Shown: positions 1 to 9,529, counted from the stretch's first letter. The stretch: 64,000 bases of DNA from Thermoplasmatota archaeon (GCA_023379435.1 JAMCUH010000053.1:1-64000), one strand, 5' to 3'. Notes: a model not told the origin generated them from the letters alone. Program-made: numbers and translations.

Positions 1-86
1 GGAACAGGCCTGATCTCACTGGTAGAGTGTACTCAGAAAAAGAAGTCAGGGAAATGCGAAATGAACGTATCTCGCGTCTATCTTGA
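1..86 (+). CDS. C-terminal end of a VapB-like antitoxin (partial, runs off window start)
   Basis: Open frame ...NRPDLTGRVYSEKEVREMRNERISRLS* ends at 86 and overlaps the start of the downstream PIN toxin, typical VapBC layout. Confidence 0.6.
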   Translation, partial: NRPDLTGRVYSEKEVREMRNERISRLS

Positions 87-501
87 TACCAGTATACTGA
101 TCAAAAGGTACGTTAAGGAGGAAAACACCACCCTAGCTGACAGCTACTTCCATAAAGCCCAGCGAGGGGAGACAGTTATTTGTCTGTCTGAGATCAACCT
201 TGGCGAGGCGGCTGTTGTTTTTGACAAATACTCCAGGAAAACGGGTATTGACGTGAGAAACCGTCTCCAAGCAATGCTAAGTGAGTTGGGCTCACTTGAA
301 AGATCCTCCTCGGTTGAAATATATCCTGTTAGTAGCCAGATAATCAGGAAAGCTGTCGAGGCAGTTCTTGAACTACACATATACATTGTAGATGCAATTC
401 AGCTGGAAACCTGTATTGAAGGAGGGGCGACTATGTTCTGCTCGGCTGACATGGAACTTAATGCAGCAGCCAAGAAGCTTGGTATAGAAACGGCCCTGTG
501 A
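61..501 (+). CDS. vapC: PIN-domain toxin, VapC family
   Basis: VYLDTSILIKRYVKEE N-terminus and ...HIYIVDAIQLETCIEGGATMFCSAD acidic PIN motifs. Confidence 0.85.
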   Translation: MNVSRVYLDTSILIKRYVKEENTTLADSYFHKAQRGETVICLSEINLGEAAVVFDKYSRKTGIDVRNRLQAMLSELGSLERSSSVEIYPVSSQIIRKAVEAVLELHIYIVDAIQLETCIEGGATMFCSADMELNAAAKKLGIETAL

Positions 502-627
502 GTGCCGTATTATGATTTTTCTTTTCTATTTGGGGAACTTCTAATCAGGCATAAGTATCAATCCCAGGTATAATGCGAGAACAGCAACTAGCTTCTTGTC
601 TCAAGAACCTTCAACAGTATTTCCTTA

Positions 628-655
628 AACATTAATCAAATCACTACCGGTCCAC
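628..655. repeat. Copy A of an intergenic repeat AAACATTAATCAAATCnnnACCGGTCCA
   Basis: Direct match by eye with copies near 1862 and 2689. Confidence 0.6.
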
Positions 656-733
656 TAGGTTTCTCTGGCAATAAAACCAAAGTCACCTCTACCTGTCAAA
701 ATTCGTCCAGTTACATAAGAACTGTATATAACG

Positions 734-1282
734 ATGGAATATTATCTTCGTATGGTTTCAAGAAGTGATTTGCTACTTTCTTTCATCTACGCGTGGGGAA
801 AGTCAAAGAAGAACAATGAGCCAGTCCCATCAGTTACACATTTACAGAAAGAGATTTTTCTCCTCTGTAGAAGGACTCCGTTCGCAGAAATGAAAGATGT
901 CTATCACTTCGAACCTCTCTGGTATGGCCCATTTTCCAAGGAGCTTTCCAGTGATCTTACCGATTTCCAATCGAGAGGTATAATTTCATTCGGTGAAGTG
1001 AGACTTACCAACGAAGGATTTAAAATTGCCGCTTCCATCTGGAATAATTTAACTGACTTTGAAAAACAGCAAATATTTGACGTAAAGATCAACTTCAATT
1101 ATATGAGTTTAAATGAATTGCTTGATACGGTGTATTCAATGTACCCAAAATTCACTAAGAGATCGGCCCTCGAGAAGGAGGTAGTTGATAAGTACTTCGC
1201 TGATTTTCTACAGCAAAATGGAATAACTGAAGAAGATGTAGTTTCCGCTGTCAACTTGGCTAAGAAGACATTGAGACAATAA
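734..1282 (+). CDS. Panacea/SocA-like antitoxin-type protein (tentative)
   Basis: LQKEIFLL...FEPLWYGPFSKELSSDLTDFQSRGII...LTNEGF layout; directly followed in frame by a PIN domain. Confidence 0.45.
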   Translation: MEYYLRMVSRSDLLLSFIYAWGKSKKNNEPVPSVTHLQKEIFLLCRRTPFAEMKDVYHFEPLWYGPFSKELSSDLTDFQSRGIISFGEVRLTNEGFKIAASIWNNLTDFEKQQIFDVKINFNYMSLNELLDTVYSMYPKFTKRSALEKEVVDKYFADFLQQNGITEEDVVSAVNLAKKTLRQ

Positions 1283-1771
1283 ATTCAACTCGTAATAGAC
1301 ACAAATGTCGTGTTGGCCTATCTGATCTCAGGTTCCAATCAATCCTCAAACGCTAGGGTATGCAGGAGGGTTGTAAGTGGATCTGATAAAGCATTTACAT
1401 GCGATATACTATACGGCGAATTGAAAAGACTTCTTGATTTAGATCCAGACCTGGTTGAGAAAATTTCACAAAGTGGAAAGAAGGAAAGAGACGTATTTCG
1501 CGCATTAGATAATGTTAGGACTGAGTATTTGAACTCTAGACTTGACCCTTACGTTATGCAATTGAATTTTGTTAAAACCGAGAATCTTACAATAGATCCT
1601 AAGGCAATAAAAGATGTGGGTAACGATTGGTACATGATTTCTATAGCCAAATCTGTCAATATAGATTACATTATCACATGGAATACCCAAGATATTCTCA
1701 AGTATGCTGCAGTAAATGGCATAGACTTAAAGAGGATATTGGAGCCTCCAAAATACTTAGGGTTATTGTAA
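1283..1771 (+). CDS. PIN-domain protein; conserved frame begins immediately after the TAA of the upstream gene and lacks a canonical start before the catalytic Asp
   Basis: IQLVIDTNVVLAYLISGSNQSSNARVCRRV...NDWYMISIAKSVNIDYIITWNTQDI; ORF track start (GTG 1310) would cut off the PIN DTN motif. Confidence 0.7.
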   Translation: MQLVIDTNVVLAYLISGSNQSSNARVCRRVVSGSDKAFTCDILYGELKRLLDLDPDLVEKISQSGKKERDVFRALDNVRTEYLNSRLDPYVMQLNFVKTENLTIDPKAIKDVGNDWYMISIAKSVNIDYIITWNTQDILKYAAVNGIDLKRILEPPKYLGLL

Positions 1772-1861
1772 TGAACGATAACGTCTTCGGTGAGTGCATC
1801 GAAATCTTGGTTTTTACCAAGTATGCCATCTCTGTTTTTGTGAGGATTTTGTATTCGCTTG

Positions 1862-1890
1862 AAACATTAATCAAATCCTAACCAGTACAA
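1862..1890. repeat. Copy B of intergenic repeat (AAACATTAATCAAATCCTAACCAGTACAAG)
   Basis: By-eye match to copies A and C. Confidence 0.55.
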
Positions 1891-1940
1891 GAATACGATA
1901 GTCAATAATTATCTCATAAGGATAATGTGCAAAAATAGGT

Positions 1941-2327
1941 TTAGCCCAGATCAGAGCTCTTTCGTGTCATTACTTTGGAACTTGCAATCTTGTACAGTTT
2001 CAAGTCATCAGTAACAAAATTGTAACCTGCTTCAATGGCTGATACAAGATAAGATGAATCGTAGAATGTTAGCCCATCCTCTAATGATAAGTTCAGCACA
2101 GAATCTGGTGACGGTGTGATTTGTTCCATTGAATCGATTAATTCGAATATTACAGCACCTAACTCTGTTGCTTCTTTCTTTGATATATTATTTCTAATTT
2201 TAGCACCTTTCCATAAAACGTTACCTATTTCATATTTGGCAATTGGAATCGTTGCCCCGACAATGAGTATATTATACTTACCTTTCTGAAAGAGGTTAAA
2301 AATTGCAGAAGCATCCAGTAGGTTCAT
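1941..2327 (-). CDS. vapC: PIN-domain toxin, VapC family
   Basis: MNLLDASAIFNLFQKGK..., FYDSSYLVSAIEAGYNFVTDD. Confidence 0.85.
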   Translation of the reverse strand: MNLLDASAIFNLFQKGKYNILIVGATIPIAKYEIGNVLWKGAKIRNNISKKEATELGAVIFELIDSMEQITPSPDSVLNLSLEDGLTFYDSSYLVSAIEAGYNFVTDDLKLYKIASSKVMTRKSSDLG

Positions 2328-2551
2328 CTTTCTCTGTCTTCCCTGATGTCTGAAACTATTTCATCCAGATTCAGTTTCGAAATAACAGGCGTCATTCTCT
2401 TCATTTTCTCTATTAAGGCCTTATTGCTAGCCTTTCTGATTTCTTCTTGTACTGCTTTTCTGATAATTTCTGTTGGATTTAATCCAAGTTCCCTTAATTT
2501 TTCTCTATCTTCTTGTGAAATTTTTGCAGATACGGTTGTATATATTCTCAT
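2324..2551 (-). CDS. vapB: VapB-like antitoxin (CopG/RHH-like)
   Basis: MRIYTTVSAKISQEDREKLRELGLNPTEIIRKAVQEEI; 4-nt overlap with the VapC start. Confidence 0.75.
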   Translation of the reverse strand: MRIYTTVSAKISQEDREKLRELGLNPTEIIRKAVQEEIRKASNKALIEKMKRMTPVISKLNLDEIVSDIREDRER

Positions 2552-2688
2552 ACTACATTATGTTATACACATATATTAAAAATGTGTATTACGCGATGTA
2601 GTCGATAGTAAACTACAGAATCCTACTTCATTTCCTGTAAGCCTTCGTGTTCGCATAAATTCCCCCGCATATCAGTATTATTTAGGCT

Positions 2689-2718
2689 TAACATTTTAAT
2701 CAAATACCGACCGGTCCA
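2689..2718. repeat. Copy C of intergenic repeat (TTAACATTTTAATCAAATACCGACCGGTCCAT)
   Basis: By-eye match to copies A and B. Confidence 0.55.
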
Positions 2719-3277
2719 TTCTGAATTTCGTGGAATCTTTGACTCAAGTTAATGATGTCACGTTATTTGGTATTTACTAGTTTTTAAGTGTCTTATTGAA
2801 TCTAAAAAATTTGGGACAATAAATTTTTGGGGCCACGGCCTTTCAGTGCTAATCAGGACAGTGGATGATTCAATTTTTACGATGATCCATGGGCTTTTTT
2901 ATTCTAAAATCGCCCAAATGTATGTACACATGAGTGGAACATACTACAAACCTAGCGTAAGTTTCATCGACCAGGAAGATGAAATACCAGTTTTCTGCTA
3001 TGATTAAATGGACGAAGGTTTTAAACACAATAGTCAGGCCAGTGGACACGAATCTTGCCATTATGTTCTTTCAAATGGTAAGATCTGTTAAGCCTTTGAA
3101 TAAACCAAAACAGACATCATATTCAAACTCCTGAAAGTCAAATAATTGAACTGCCTATCACTTTGGACACCTAAATGCCCGTTTCCGGTTAAAACTAAAT
3201 TCACAATTAGGGTCTTCAAAAGTGACTGAACTCATGATATTTATTTGCTTCTGTACACCCATTAGCGTTACAGTAAT

Positions 3278-3688
3278 CTATGAGATTTCATCAATGATCT
3301 TAATACCTCTGACCTTCTTGAATGCTTTATCGTGAGTTAGAAGAACTTTTGATCCAGCGGCCTTCATGGTGGCAAGAATAACGCAATCTCTTCCTCCGAG
3401 TCCACTTATGGAATATTTAGATAGGAAACTGATTGAGGATTGCAAAATGGTGTAGGTGAAATCAACCAAGGTAAGAGTGGAAAGACTGGTTATCATTTCT
3501 ATTTTTTCTTCCAGTACATTTACTGGAAGGATTCGGAAATAATGAGCCACTTCCATAAGGGTTACCGTACTCAAAACTACCCCTCCTCTTATGGCACTCT
3601 GCATTGATTCGTTCACGTAAATATGCTCAGGAAATCTTTCATCAAACCAGTAAATCCAATAATTCGCATCGACATACACCGGCTCCAA
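3278..3688 (-). CDS. vapC: PIN-domain toxin, VapC family
   Basis: MEPVYVDANYWIYWFDERFPEH...GGRDCVILATMKAAGSKVLLTHDKAF. Confidence 0.85.
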   Translation of the reverse strand: MEPVYVDANYWIYWFDERFPEHIYVNESMQSAIRGGVVLSTVTLMEVAHYFRILPVNVLEEKIEMITSLSTLTLVDFTYTILQSSISFLSKYSISGLGGRDCVILATMKAAGSKVLLTHDKAFKKVRGIKIIDEIS

Positions 3689-3695
3689 GGCAGAT

Positions 3696-3965
3696 TCACT
3701 TCCAGATTTTCTTGAGATCTAGAGGATCAGAAACAGGTACTTTGGAATCTTTCTTAATGAAACCTTTCATATTTAGAATGAATTCCTCCGGTGATACTGC
3801 TTTCTCAAGTATTATTCTGTTTGATTCTGCATGTAGTTTTACGACCATTCCCTTCTTAAGACCAAGTGCTTCCCGAATCTCCTTTGAAATTACGATCCTT
3901 CCCTTATCATCAATTACTGCTTCTTGAGTCATTCCCACTATAATTCCCACATTATTCAAACGCAT
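3696..3965 (-). CDS. AbrB/SpoVT-type antitoxin
   Basis: AVIDDKGRIVISKEIREALGLKKGMVVKL. Confidence 0.85.
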   Translation of the reverse strand: MRLNNVGIIVGMTQEAVIDDKGRIVISKEIREALGLKKGMVVKLHAESNRIILEKAVSPEEFILNMKGFIKKDSKVPVSDPLDLKKIWK

Positions 3966-4327
3966 AAAAATATTTCTCTCATTACAACTGTGATGAAATG
4001 CTTAAGAGCCCAGAATAGGGAAAATTAACATCCATACATTGTTATTGGGGGATCACTGTTTAAGGAAGTGATATAATGGCCGATATGAATGAGAAAGTAG
4101 TTATGAGGGCTGGTACCTAAGCTTTTCTCACATATTCCCACTCTGTATCTACTCCTGATTATTTCCTGTAACTGTCTGTCTTCATCATGTAATATAATGG
4201 AGTTAGCTTTCCTTGGTACAATATGACACGACTAATCTGTATATACACGTCGGCTACTAAGTCATGTTTCTCCAGGGCATCTTAATCAAACTTTCGACAG
4301 CATTAAATATCGTCTGATTCTCTATTA

Positions 4328-4765
4328 GTGATGGTGTCTTTTAAATTAGATCAACTGGATCTTGATATCATTGATCTTTTAGAGGAAAATTGTTCAATGA
4401 CATACAATGAGGTAGCTGATAAAACAGGTAAGAACATTTGGACTGTTCGTGACAGAATTATACTCCTTCGGCAGAGGGGTATTATAAAGTCATGTCGGGC
4501 AGAAATTGATTATGGAAAGCTTGGCCTCGGATGCAGGGCCATTATAAGCTTTAATGTACCAGCCGAGAAAATAGATGACTTTGTTGAATTTATTAAAAAA
4601 GAGAAACGCATAAAGAAATTTGTAATAACAACAGGTTCCAGGAGATTTCATATTCTAATGGTGGGAAGGGAATGCAGTGAGGTCAGGAACTATGCCAGAA
4701 AACAACTCCCAGATTTTGGAATTTATGATGTTGACTTCGAAGTAGTTCTTGATGAAATTCCATAG
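4328..4765 (+). CDS. Lrp/AsnC family transcriptional regulator
   Basis: LDQLDLDIIDLLEENCSMTYNEVADKTGKNIWTVRDRIILLRQRGIIKSC. Confidence 0.85.
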   Translation: MMVSFKLDQLDLDIIDLLEENCSMTYNEVADKTGKNIWTVRDRIILLRQRGIIKSCRAEIDYGKLGLGCRAIISFNVPAEKIDDFVEFIKKEKRIKKFVITTGSRRFHILMVGRECSEVRNYARKQLPDFGIYDVDFEVVLDEIP

Positions 4766-4903
4766 ATTGTATCCAGGTTGACTCAGTTTTTCAACACCAA
4801 ATGATTAGGCAGGTGACCCAGGTTCACAAAATTTGCGCGATTTCTCTTTAAAATACAATTTTTTGTCAGCATTCGTTAAGTAGAAATCTCCTATTAATCT
4901 GTT

Positions 4904-5626
4904 ATGAGCAATGAAATGGAAGAAATTGAGAGGTTTGCAATATCTACACTTGGAGCTATGCCTGAAGTAATCAAACTTTTAGGCAATCATAACGTGGAAA
5001 TGGCAAAAGAGCAGTTCAGAGAGAATAACACCCTTTATCTTGGGAGAACAAAGCTTCCTAAAAAAATTCTTGCGCTTACGGCACTTTCAGTGTCTCTGGC
5101 CAATGGACAGCCTGAGTCTGCGATGATTCACTTCAAGCTGGCTCAGAAGTTCGAGGCCAGCATGCTGGAAGTTCTTGATTCCATAAAGGCGGCAAAGATG
5201 GCACTTATGTCATCTACTATGGCTCTGATGGGAATCATACAACCCATCGTTGATAAATTCACTGGCCCTTCACATAAAAGTGCAGAGGTTGAAAAGATAC
5301 TGAATGATGTGAAGACAGAATCTCGAATGGATTTTCTTCCTGACAACCTCAGTTCCCTGGCACTAGTGTCATTTGACCTACTGGAGGAACACCTCAAGGA
5401 AAAGGCAGAATTGATGTCTCCCTACGAGGTTGAACAGAAATATCTGTTCCTCATGGCATTTGCAGTGAGTATCTCAATAAGGTACGAGGAATGCGCCCGT
5501 GTCTATCTTACACAGTTTTTCCTCAATGGCGGGAATAAAGGAGAAATGGAGGATGCTCTCTTTCTCACCAGATTCATAACAGGCAACCGCGCACTGACTT
5601 CTGCAATGGAGATACTCAAGTGGTGA
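4904..5626 (+). CDS. Carboxymuconolactone decarboxylase/AhpD-like family protein
   Basis: LPKKILALTALSVSLANGQPESAMIHFKLAQKFEASMLEVLDSIKAAKM. Confidence 0.65.
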   Translation: MSNEMEEIERFAISTLGAMPEVIKLLGNHNVEMAKEQFRENNTLYLGRTKLPKKILALTALSVSLANGQPESAMIHFKLAQKFEASMLEVLDSIKAAKMALMSSTMALMGIIQPIVDKFTGPSHKSAEVEKILNDVKTESRMDFLPDNLSSLALVSFDLLEEHLKEKAELMSPYEVEQKYLFLMAFAVSISIRYEECARVYLTQFFLNGGNKGEMEDALFLTRFITGNRALTSAMEILKW

Positions 5627-5670
5627 TTCCTGGTAGGGTATGGAGTTCATAATGGAGCAGTGACTTTATC

Positions 5671-6744
5671 ATGAGGAAAAGCACGCTAAATTTATTTGGA
5701 TCTGAATGGTTCGGCATCGCCATATCAACTCTTGCGCTGGCCCAGGTTTATATCCTCGCCTTCGGGGAAACAGGGAGCATAGCCTTCAGGTATGTTGCAG
5801 AAGCTTTCTCAATACTTGGAATCTCAATCTTTGTGGTCATATTCAGCATATGGGTATATCGTGGATTCGCCTTGAAGGATCACGTATTCTCACACTGGAA
5901 CAATCTTACCAGGATGAGTTTCACTGCACTTATTCCCATAATTGGATTCGTTGGCAATTACCAGCTCATATACTTTTTTGGCCTGTCAGGAACCACTGCA
6001 GCTCTGTCGGCAGTGGATTTCTACGCCAACTACATCCTTGCACTGGCATTGGGTGTGCTTCTGGGTTACAGGTTGTATACCAAGGAGATAAATCCACGTG
6101 AAATGAATTACGCGATTGTCATACCTCCACTGGCAATCGGCACAAGCGTATTCCTTGCCGGTTCACTTATGAAATTCTACGGAGGAGTGGAGGCTCAGGT
6201 AATCTATTTCTTGGTTCTCATGGGTCTTGGAATATTCTTCTTCCTTTTCATATTCATAGGCTCACTGGCCCTGGCAGGCCATGTTTCTACGAAGGTTCAT
6301 GAGACATTGCCCACAACCATGCTGCCTGTAGGAATATCGAGTCTCATAATCATAAACCTGCTCTCACTTGCAAGCTTCGGGAAGATAGACCAGCTGTTCA
6401 TTGGATTATCCTCAGTGGAATGGCTGTCTGTATTGCTATGGGGCTTTGAAGTCTGGAATTTCCTGGTCGTGATGATATTAATTTTAACGCATCCTGCCAG
6501 AGGAACGCTCGGAGTATGGGCATACGGATTCCCACTGGGGCTTTTTGCTACATCAACCATAAAGATCCTCGGGGTCACTCATTTATATGCGCTACTCTGG
6601 GCATACGTGACGATTGCCGTTATTCTCAACATACTGTGGGTTTATGCATGGTTGAACACAGGGATGTTCCTCAAAAACATGTTCAGCAGGGAAATCGCTG
6701 AGAAACGCGCAGTTCCAGTACGCAAATCCGGGAATAACAACTAA
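5671..6744 (+). CDS. TDT/SLAC1-family-like membrane transporter
   Basis: ~10 hydrophobic segments; FGSEWFGIAISTLALA N-terminus, HWNNLTRMSFTALIPI. Confidence 0.55.
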   Translation: MRKSTLNLFGSEWFGIAISTLALAQVYILAFGETGSIAFRYVAEAFSILGISIFVVIFSIWVYRGFALKDHVFSHWNNLTRMSFTALIPIIGFVGNYQLIYFFGLSGTTAALSAVDFYANYILALALGVLLGYRLYTKEINPREMNYAIVIPPLAIGTSVFLAGSLMKFYGGVEAQVIYFLVLMGLGIFFFLFIFIGSLALAGHVSTKVHETLPTTMLPVGISSLIIINLLSLASFGKIDQLFIGLSSVEWLSVLLWGFEVWNFLVVMILILTHPARGTLGVWAYGFPLGLFATSTIKILGVTHLYALLWAYVTIAVILNILWVYAWLNTGMFLKNMFSREIAEKRAVPVRKSGNNN

Positions 6745-8024
6745 ATGAAATATAGGGAAAGAAGCGTGATGGTCAGGACAGGCAGCGCAATTATGAATCC
6801 CACCTTCATGTAGTATCCGTATCCAATTTTTATTCCATTCTTACGATCCAGTGTGTGAAGCCATAGAAGCGTTGCAAGAGACCCTATGGGCGTAAATTTC
6901 GGTCCTATATCATTTCCTATGACGTTTGTGTAAATAAGATAATTTGCACTGTGAATTGAGGAGATGGATAGTGCCCCCAGCATAACAGAAGGCATGTTAT
7001 TCATACTTGAAGCCAGGAAGGCGAAGAAGTATCCGGAAAAAACATATGGAAGTGGCCCCGGCAGAGACACTATGTGCGACAGCAAAATAACCATAAGTTC
7101 CGTGAGCCCGTTTAAACCGAGACCGTAGACAACGAGATACATTCCAAATGAGAAGATGACTATCTGCCATGGTGCTTCCCTGATGATCTTGGCAGTATCT
7201 ATATCGCCCCATGACCTTGCAGAGATCATCACAAATGCTGCTACTGCCACAGATATGAATGCAATTGGGACATTGTAGATCCCCCCAACCGAATATAGAA
7301 TTATGAGGACTATTATCACTGGAACGCTCATCCTTGCAATGAGTGGAGATCTTATAGCTTCTCCTGGGTTTCCCAGGATTTTGGTTGCATAGTGCGATAT
7401 GACGGTTTTCCGATAGAACAGGTATAAAATAGCAAGGGATGCAGCAATGGATACAAGATCCGGGAGTATCATCACCCTGGCGTAGCCAAGGAATGAAATG
7501 TGGAAATAGGTGGTGCTCACTATGTTCACCAGGTTGCTCACAGGGAGAGGAAGTGACGCAGAATCCGCAATGAAGCCCGTTGCCATCATGAAAGGGAGAA
7601 CGTATTTCCTCTCCACATTCATGTTTACGAGCATTTCGTATACTATTGGGGTGAGAATAAGGGCAGTCCCATCGTTGGCAAATATTGCGGATATCCCGGA
7701 CCCGAGAATTATAATAAAGAGGAACAGCAGGTTCCCATGTCCTCCTGCCATGCGTGCAATCTTAAGGGCAGCATACTTGAAGACACCCGCCTCATCCAGT
7801 GTAAGTGATATGAGAATTATTGCTATGAAAGTGAAAGTAGCATTCCACACAATATCCCATACTGCTATGACACTGGAGAAATTTATCAGACCAAGAGCAT
7901 AACTGGTAGCTGCTCCAATCAGGGCGGAATATCCAATTCCAAAGTTTTTTGGCCTTTTTATGACCAGGAATAGTGTTGTTGCGAAGATTGCAGCTGAAAC
8001 ATAGAAACGAAATGAAAGCATCAT
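6741..8024 (-). CDS. ArsB/SLC13-type anion (arsenite) transporter
   Basis: IFANDGTALILTPIVYEM, NMPSVMLGALSI, NDIGPKFTPIGSLATLLWL; likely start at tandem ATG near 8024, downstream of the ORF-track start 8141. Confidence 0.75.
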   Translation of the reverse strand: MMLSFRFYVSAAIFATTLFLVIKRPKNFGIGYSALIGAATSYALGLINFSSVIAVWDIVWNATFTFIAIILISLTLDEAGVFKYAALKIARMAGGHGNLLFLFIIILGSGISAIFANDGTALILTPIVYEMLVNMNVERKYVLPFMMATGFIADSASLPLPVSNLVNIVSTTYFHISFLGYARVMILPDLVSIAASLAILYLFYRKTVISHYATKILGNPGEAIRSPLIARMSVPVIIVLIILYSVGGIYNVPIAFISVAVAAFVMISARSWGDIDTAKIIREAPWQIVIFSFGMYLVVYGLGLNGLTELMVILLSHIVSLPGPLPYVFSGYFFAFLASSMNNMPSVMLGALSISSIHSANYLIYTNVIGNDIGPKFTPIGSLATLLWLHTLDRKNGIKIGYGYYMKVGFIIALPVLTITLLSLYFI

Positions 8025-8168
8025 CAAAACAACCGGGTTCTGCTGATAAGCCCAACTTTGTATATTAACATATACTAATATACGTTCTAACATGTCGATG
8101 CAGATAGAGCATTTTAGGCATTGGTAATGCTTAATTAGCACATTCGCATATACTTATGAAGTGTTGAT

Positions 8169-8528
8169 ATGGGAGGAAAAATAGCAATAGTAATAACTTC
8201 GGGGCTGGATCAGCGTGCAAAGTTGATGTCCGGGCTCCACGTTGCAAAGAGGATTCATGATGCAAGAACGGAAAATGGCATAAACATGGTTGAGGTTTTT
8301 CTCTTCACCGGGGGTGTCAGGTCTCTTGAAAAGGGCCAGGACAATGGTGAGGTGCTGGATGCGATCAAGGAACTGAGAAAATCTGGCATAACGATTGAAG
8401 CCTGTTCAAACCAGGTGAAGAACTGGAACATGGAGGATATTTTCTCCAGCAACGGAATAGATCTGGAATTTGCCAGGGATGCATTCTCCCGGTATGCTGT
8501 TGAGGGATACACAGTTATATCATTCTGA
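8169..8528 (+). CDS. DsrE/DsrF-like (sulfur relay-type) family protein
   Basis: MGGKIAIVITSGLDQRAKLMSGLHVAKRI...VEVFLFTGGV. Confidence 0.6.
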   Translation: MGGKIAIVITSGLDQRAKLMSGLHVAKRIHDARTENGINMVEVFLFTGGVRSLEKGQDNGEVLDAIKELRKSGITIEACSNQVKNWNMEDIFSSNGIDLEFARDAFSRYAVEGYTVISF

Positions 8529-8545
8529 CGGCATCAGGAGCAAAG

Positions 8546-9178
8546 ATGACAGAAAAGAATCTACCTGTGTTCAGGGTTCTTGACACCGAATCGAGCCATG
8601 GAAGATATTCGCAGTCCACCAAAGAAATAACTTTTGATGATCTGGTTAAGTTCCATGGGCACGCCTGCGATGGCCTGTACCGGGGTACATATGCTCTCTC
8701 AGTTGCATTCAAAATCCTTTTTCCTAGTGGCGTCATTGATCGCACTGACCTAAGGGCGATATCACGGAACAGCCCATGCCTTGGAGACGCTGCCTCATAC
8801 CTCACTGGTGCAAGAGTAAGATTTGGAACGCAGGACGTCATGAGCGAGCCCGGTGTCTGGTATATATTGCAGAGAATTTCCACAGAAAAGGCCGTCGAGG
8901 TGACAGAAGATAGCGGGTTTTTCCCTGCAGAGATATCCTATGCAGAGGCATCGCTTATTTCTGCCATTAAAGAAGAACTTCCCGGAAAGCTGGATCGCCT
9001 GAAATCCCTTCAGGAGAATTGGGTGAAGAACACTCTTCTGAAAACGAGACCAGAGGATCATTACCACGCCAGGAAGATTGAACATAAATGGAGGGAAGTG
9101 CCCTATTCAAATAAGGGCATAAGAACTGATATTATATTTAAGGATGTGATTCGATGTCATGATGCACCCACAGTATAG
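8546..9178 (+). CDS. FmdE-like protein
   Basis: VKFHGHACDGLYRGTYALSVAFK...ISRNSPCLGDAASYLTGARVRFGTQDV. Confidence 0.65.
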   Translation: MTEKNLPVFRVLDTESSHGRYSQSTKEITFDDLVKFHGHACDGLYRGTYALSVAFKILFPSGVIDRTDLRAISRNSPCLGDAASYLTGARVRFGTQDVMSEPGVWYILQRISTEKAVEVTEDSGFFPAEISYAEASLISAIKEELPGKLDRLKSLQENWVKNTLLKTRPEDHYHARKIEHKWREVPYSNKGIRTDIIFKDVIRCHDAPTV

Positions 9179-9506
9179 ATCTGATATACCTAGCATGGCT
9201 GATATTTTCAAGGTACTTGGTGACCCAAACAGGCTGCGTATCCTGTCACTTATCAGCCATCAGGAACTGTGCGTCTGCGAAATAACCTCTATACTTGATA
9301 TATCACAATCTAATGCTTCCCAGCACTTGGCCAAGCTTAGATCTGTTGATCTCGTAAAGGAAAGGAGACATGCTCAGTGGATATATTATTCTATAAATCC
9401 GGAGGCATTTCCATTGATTACAGAAATTCTGGGATATCTTCCAGATGTATCCAATGAATTGAAAAAGATAGAAAATCTAACAAATCACCCAGACTGCAAA
9501 TTATGA
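9159..9506 (+). CDS. arsR: ArsR-family winged-helix regulator
   Basis: VLGDPNRLRILSLISHQELCVCEITSILDISQSNASQHLAKLRSVDLV, with CVC metal-site motif. Confidence 0.9.
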   Translation: MMHPQYRSDIPSMADIFKVLGDPNRLRILSLISHQELCVCEITSILDISQSNASQHLAKLRSVDLVKERRHAQWIYYSINPEAFPLITEILGYLPDVSNELKKIENLTNHPDCKL

Positions 9507-9529
9507 ATCAGAAAAGTAGGAGTGGAGAA

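Noticed and set aside
2870-3061. 63-aa minus-strand ORF in the TA island gap
   Set aside because: No family features, no clear ribosome-binding context; may be decayed sequence but cannot be supported
5706-6101. 131-aa ORF in another frame inside the TDT-like transporter
   Set aside because: Overlaps a membrane protein with clear hydrophobic periodicity; out-of-frame artefact
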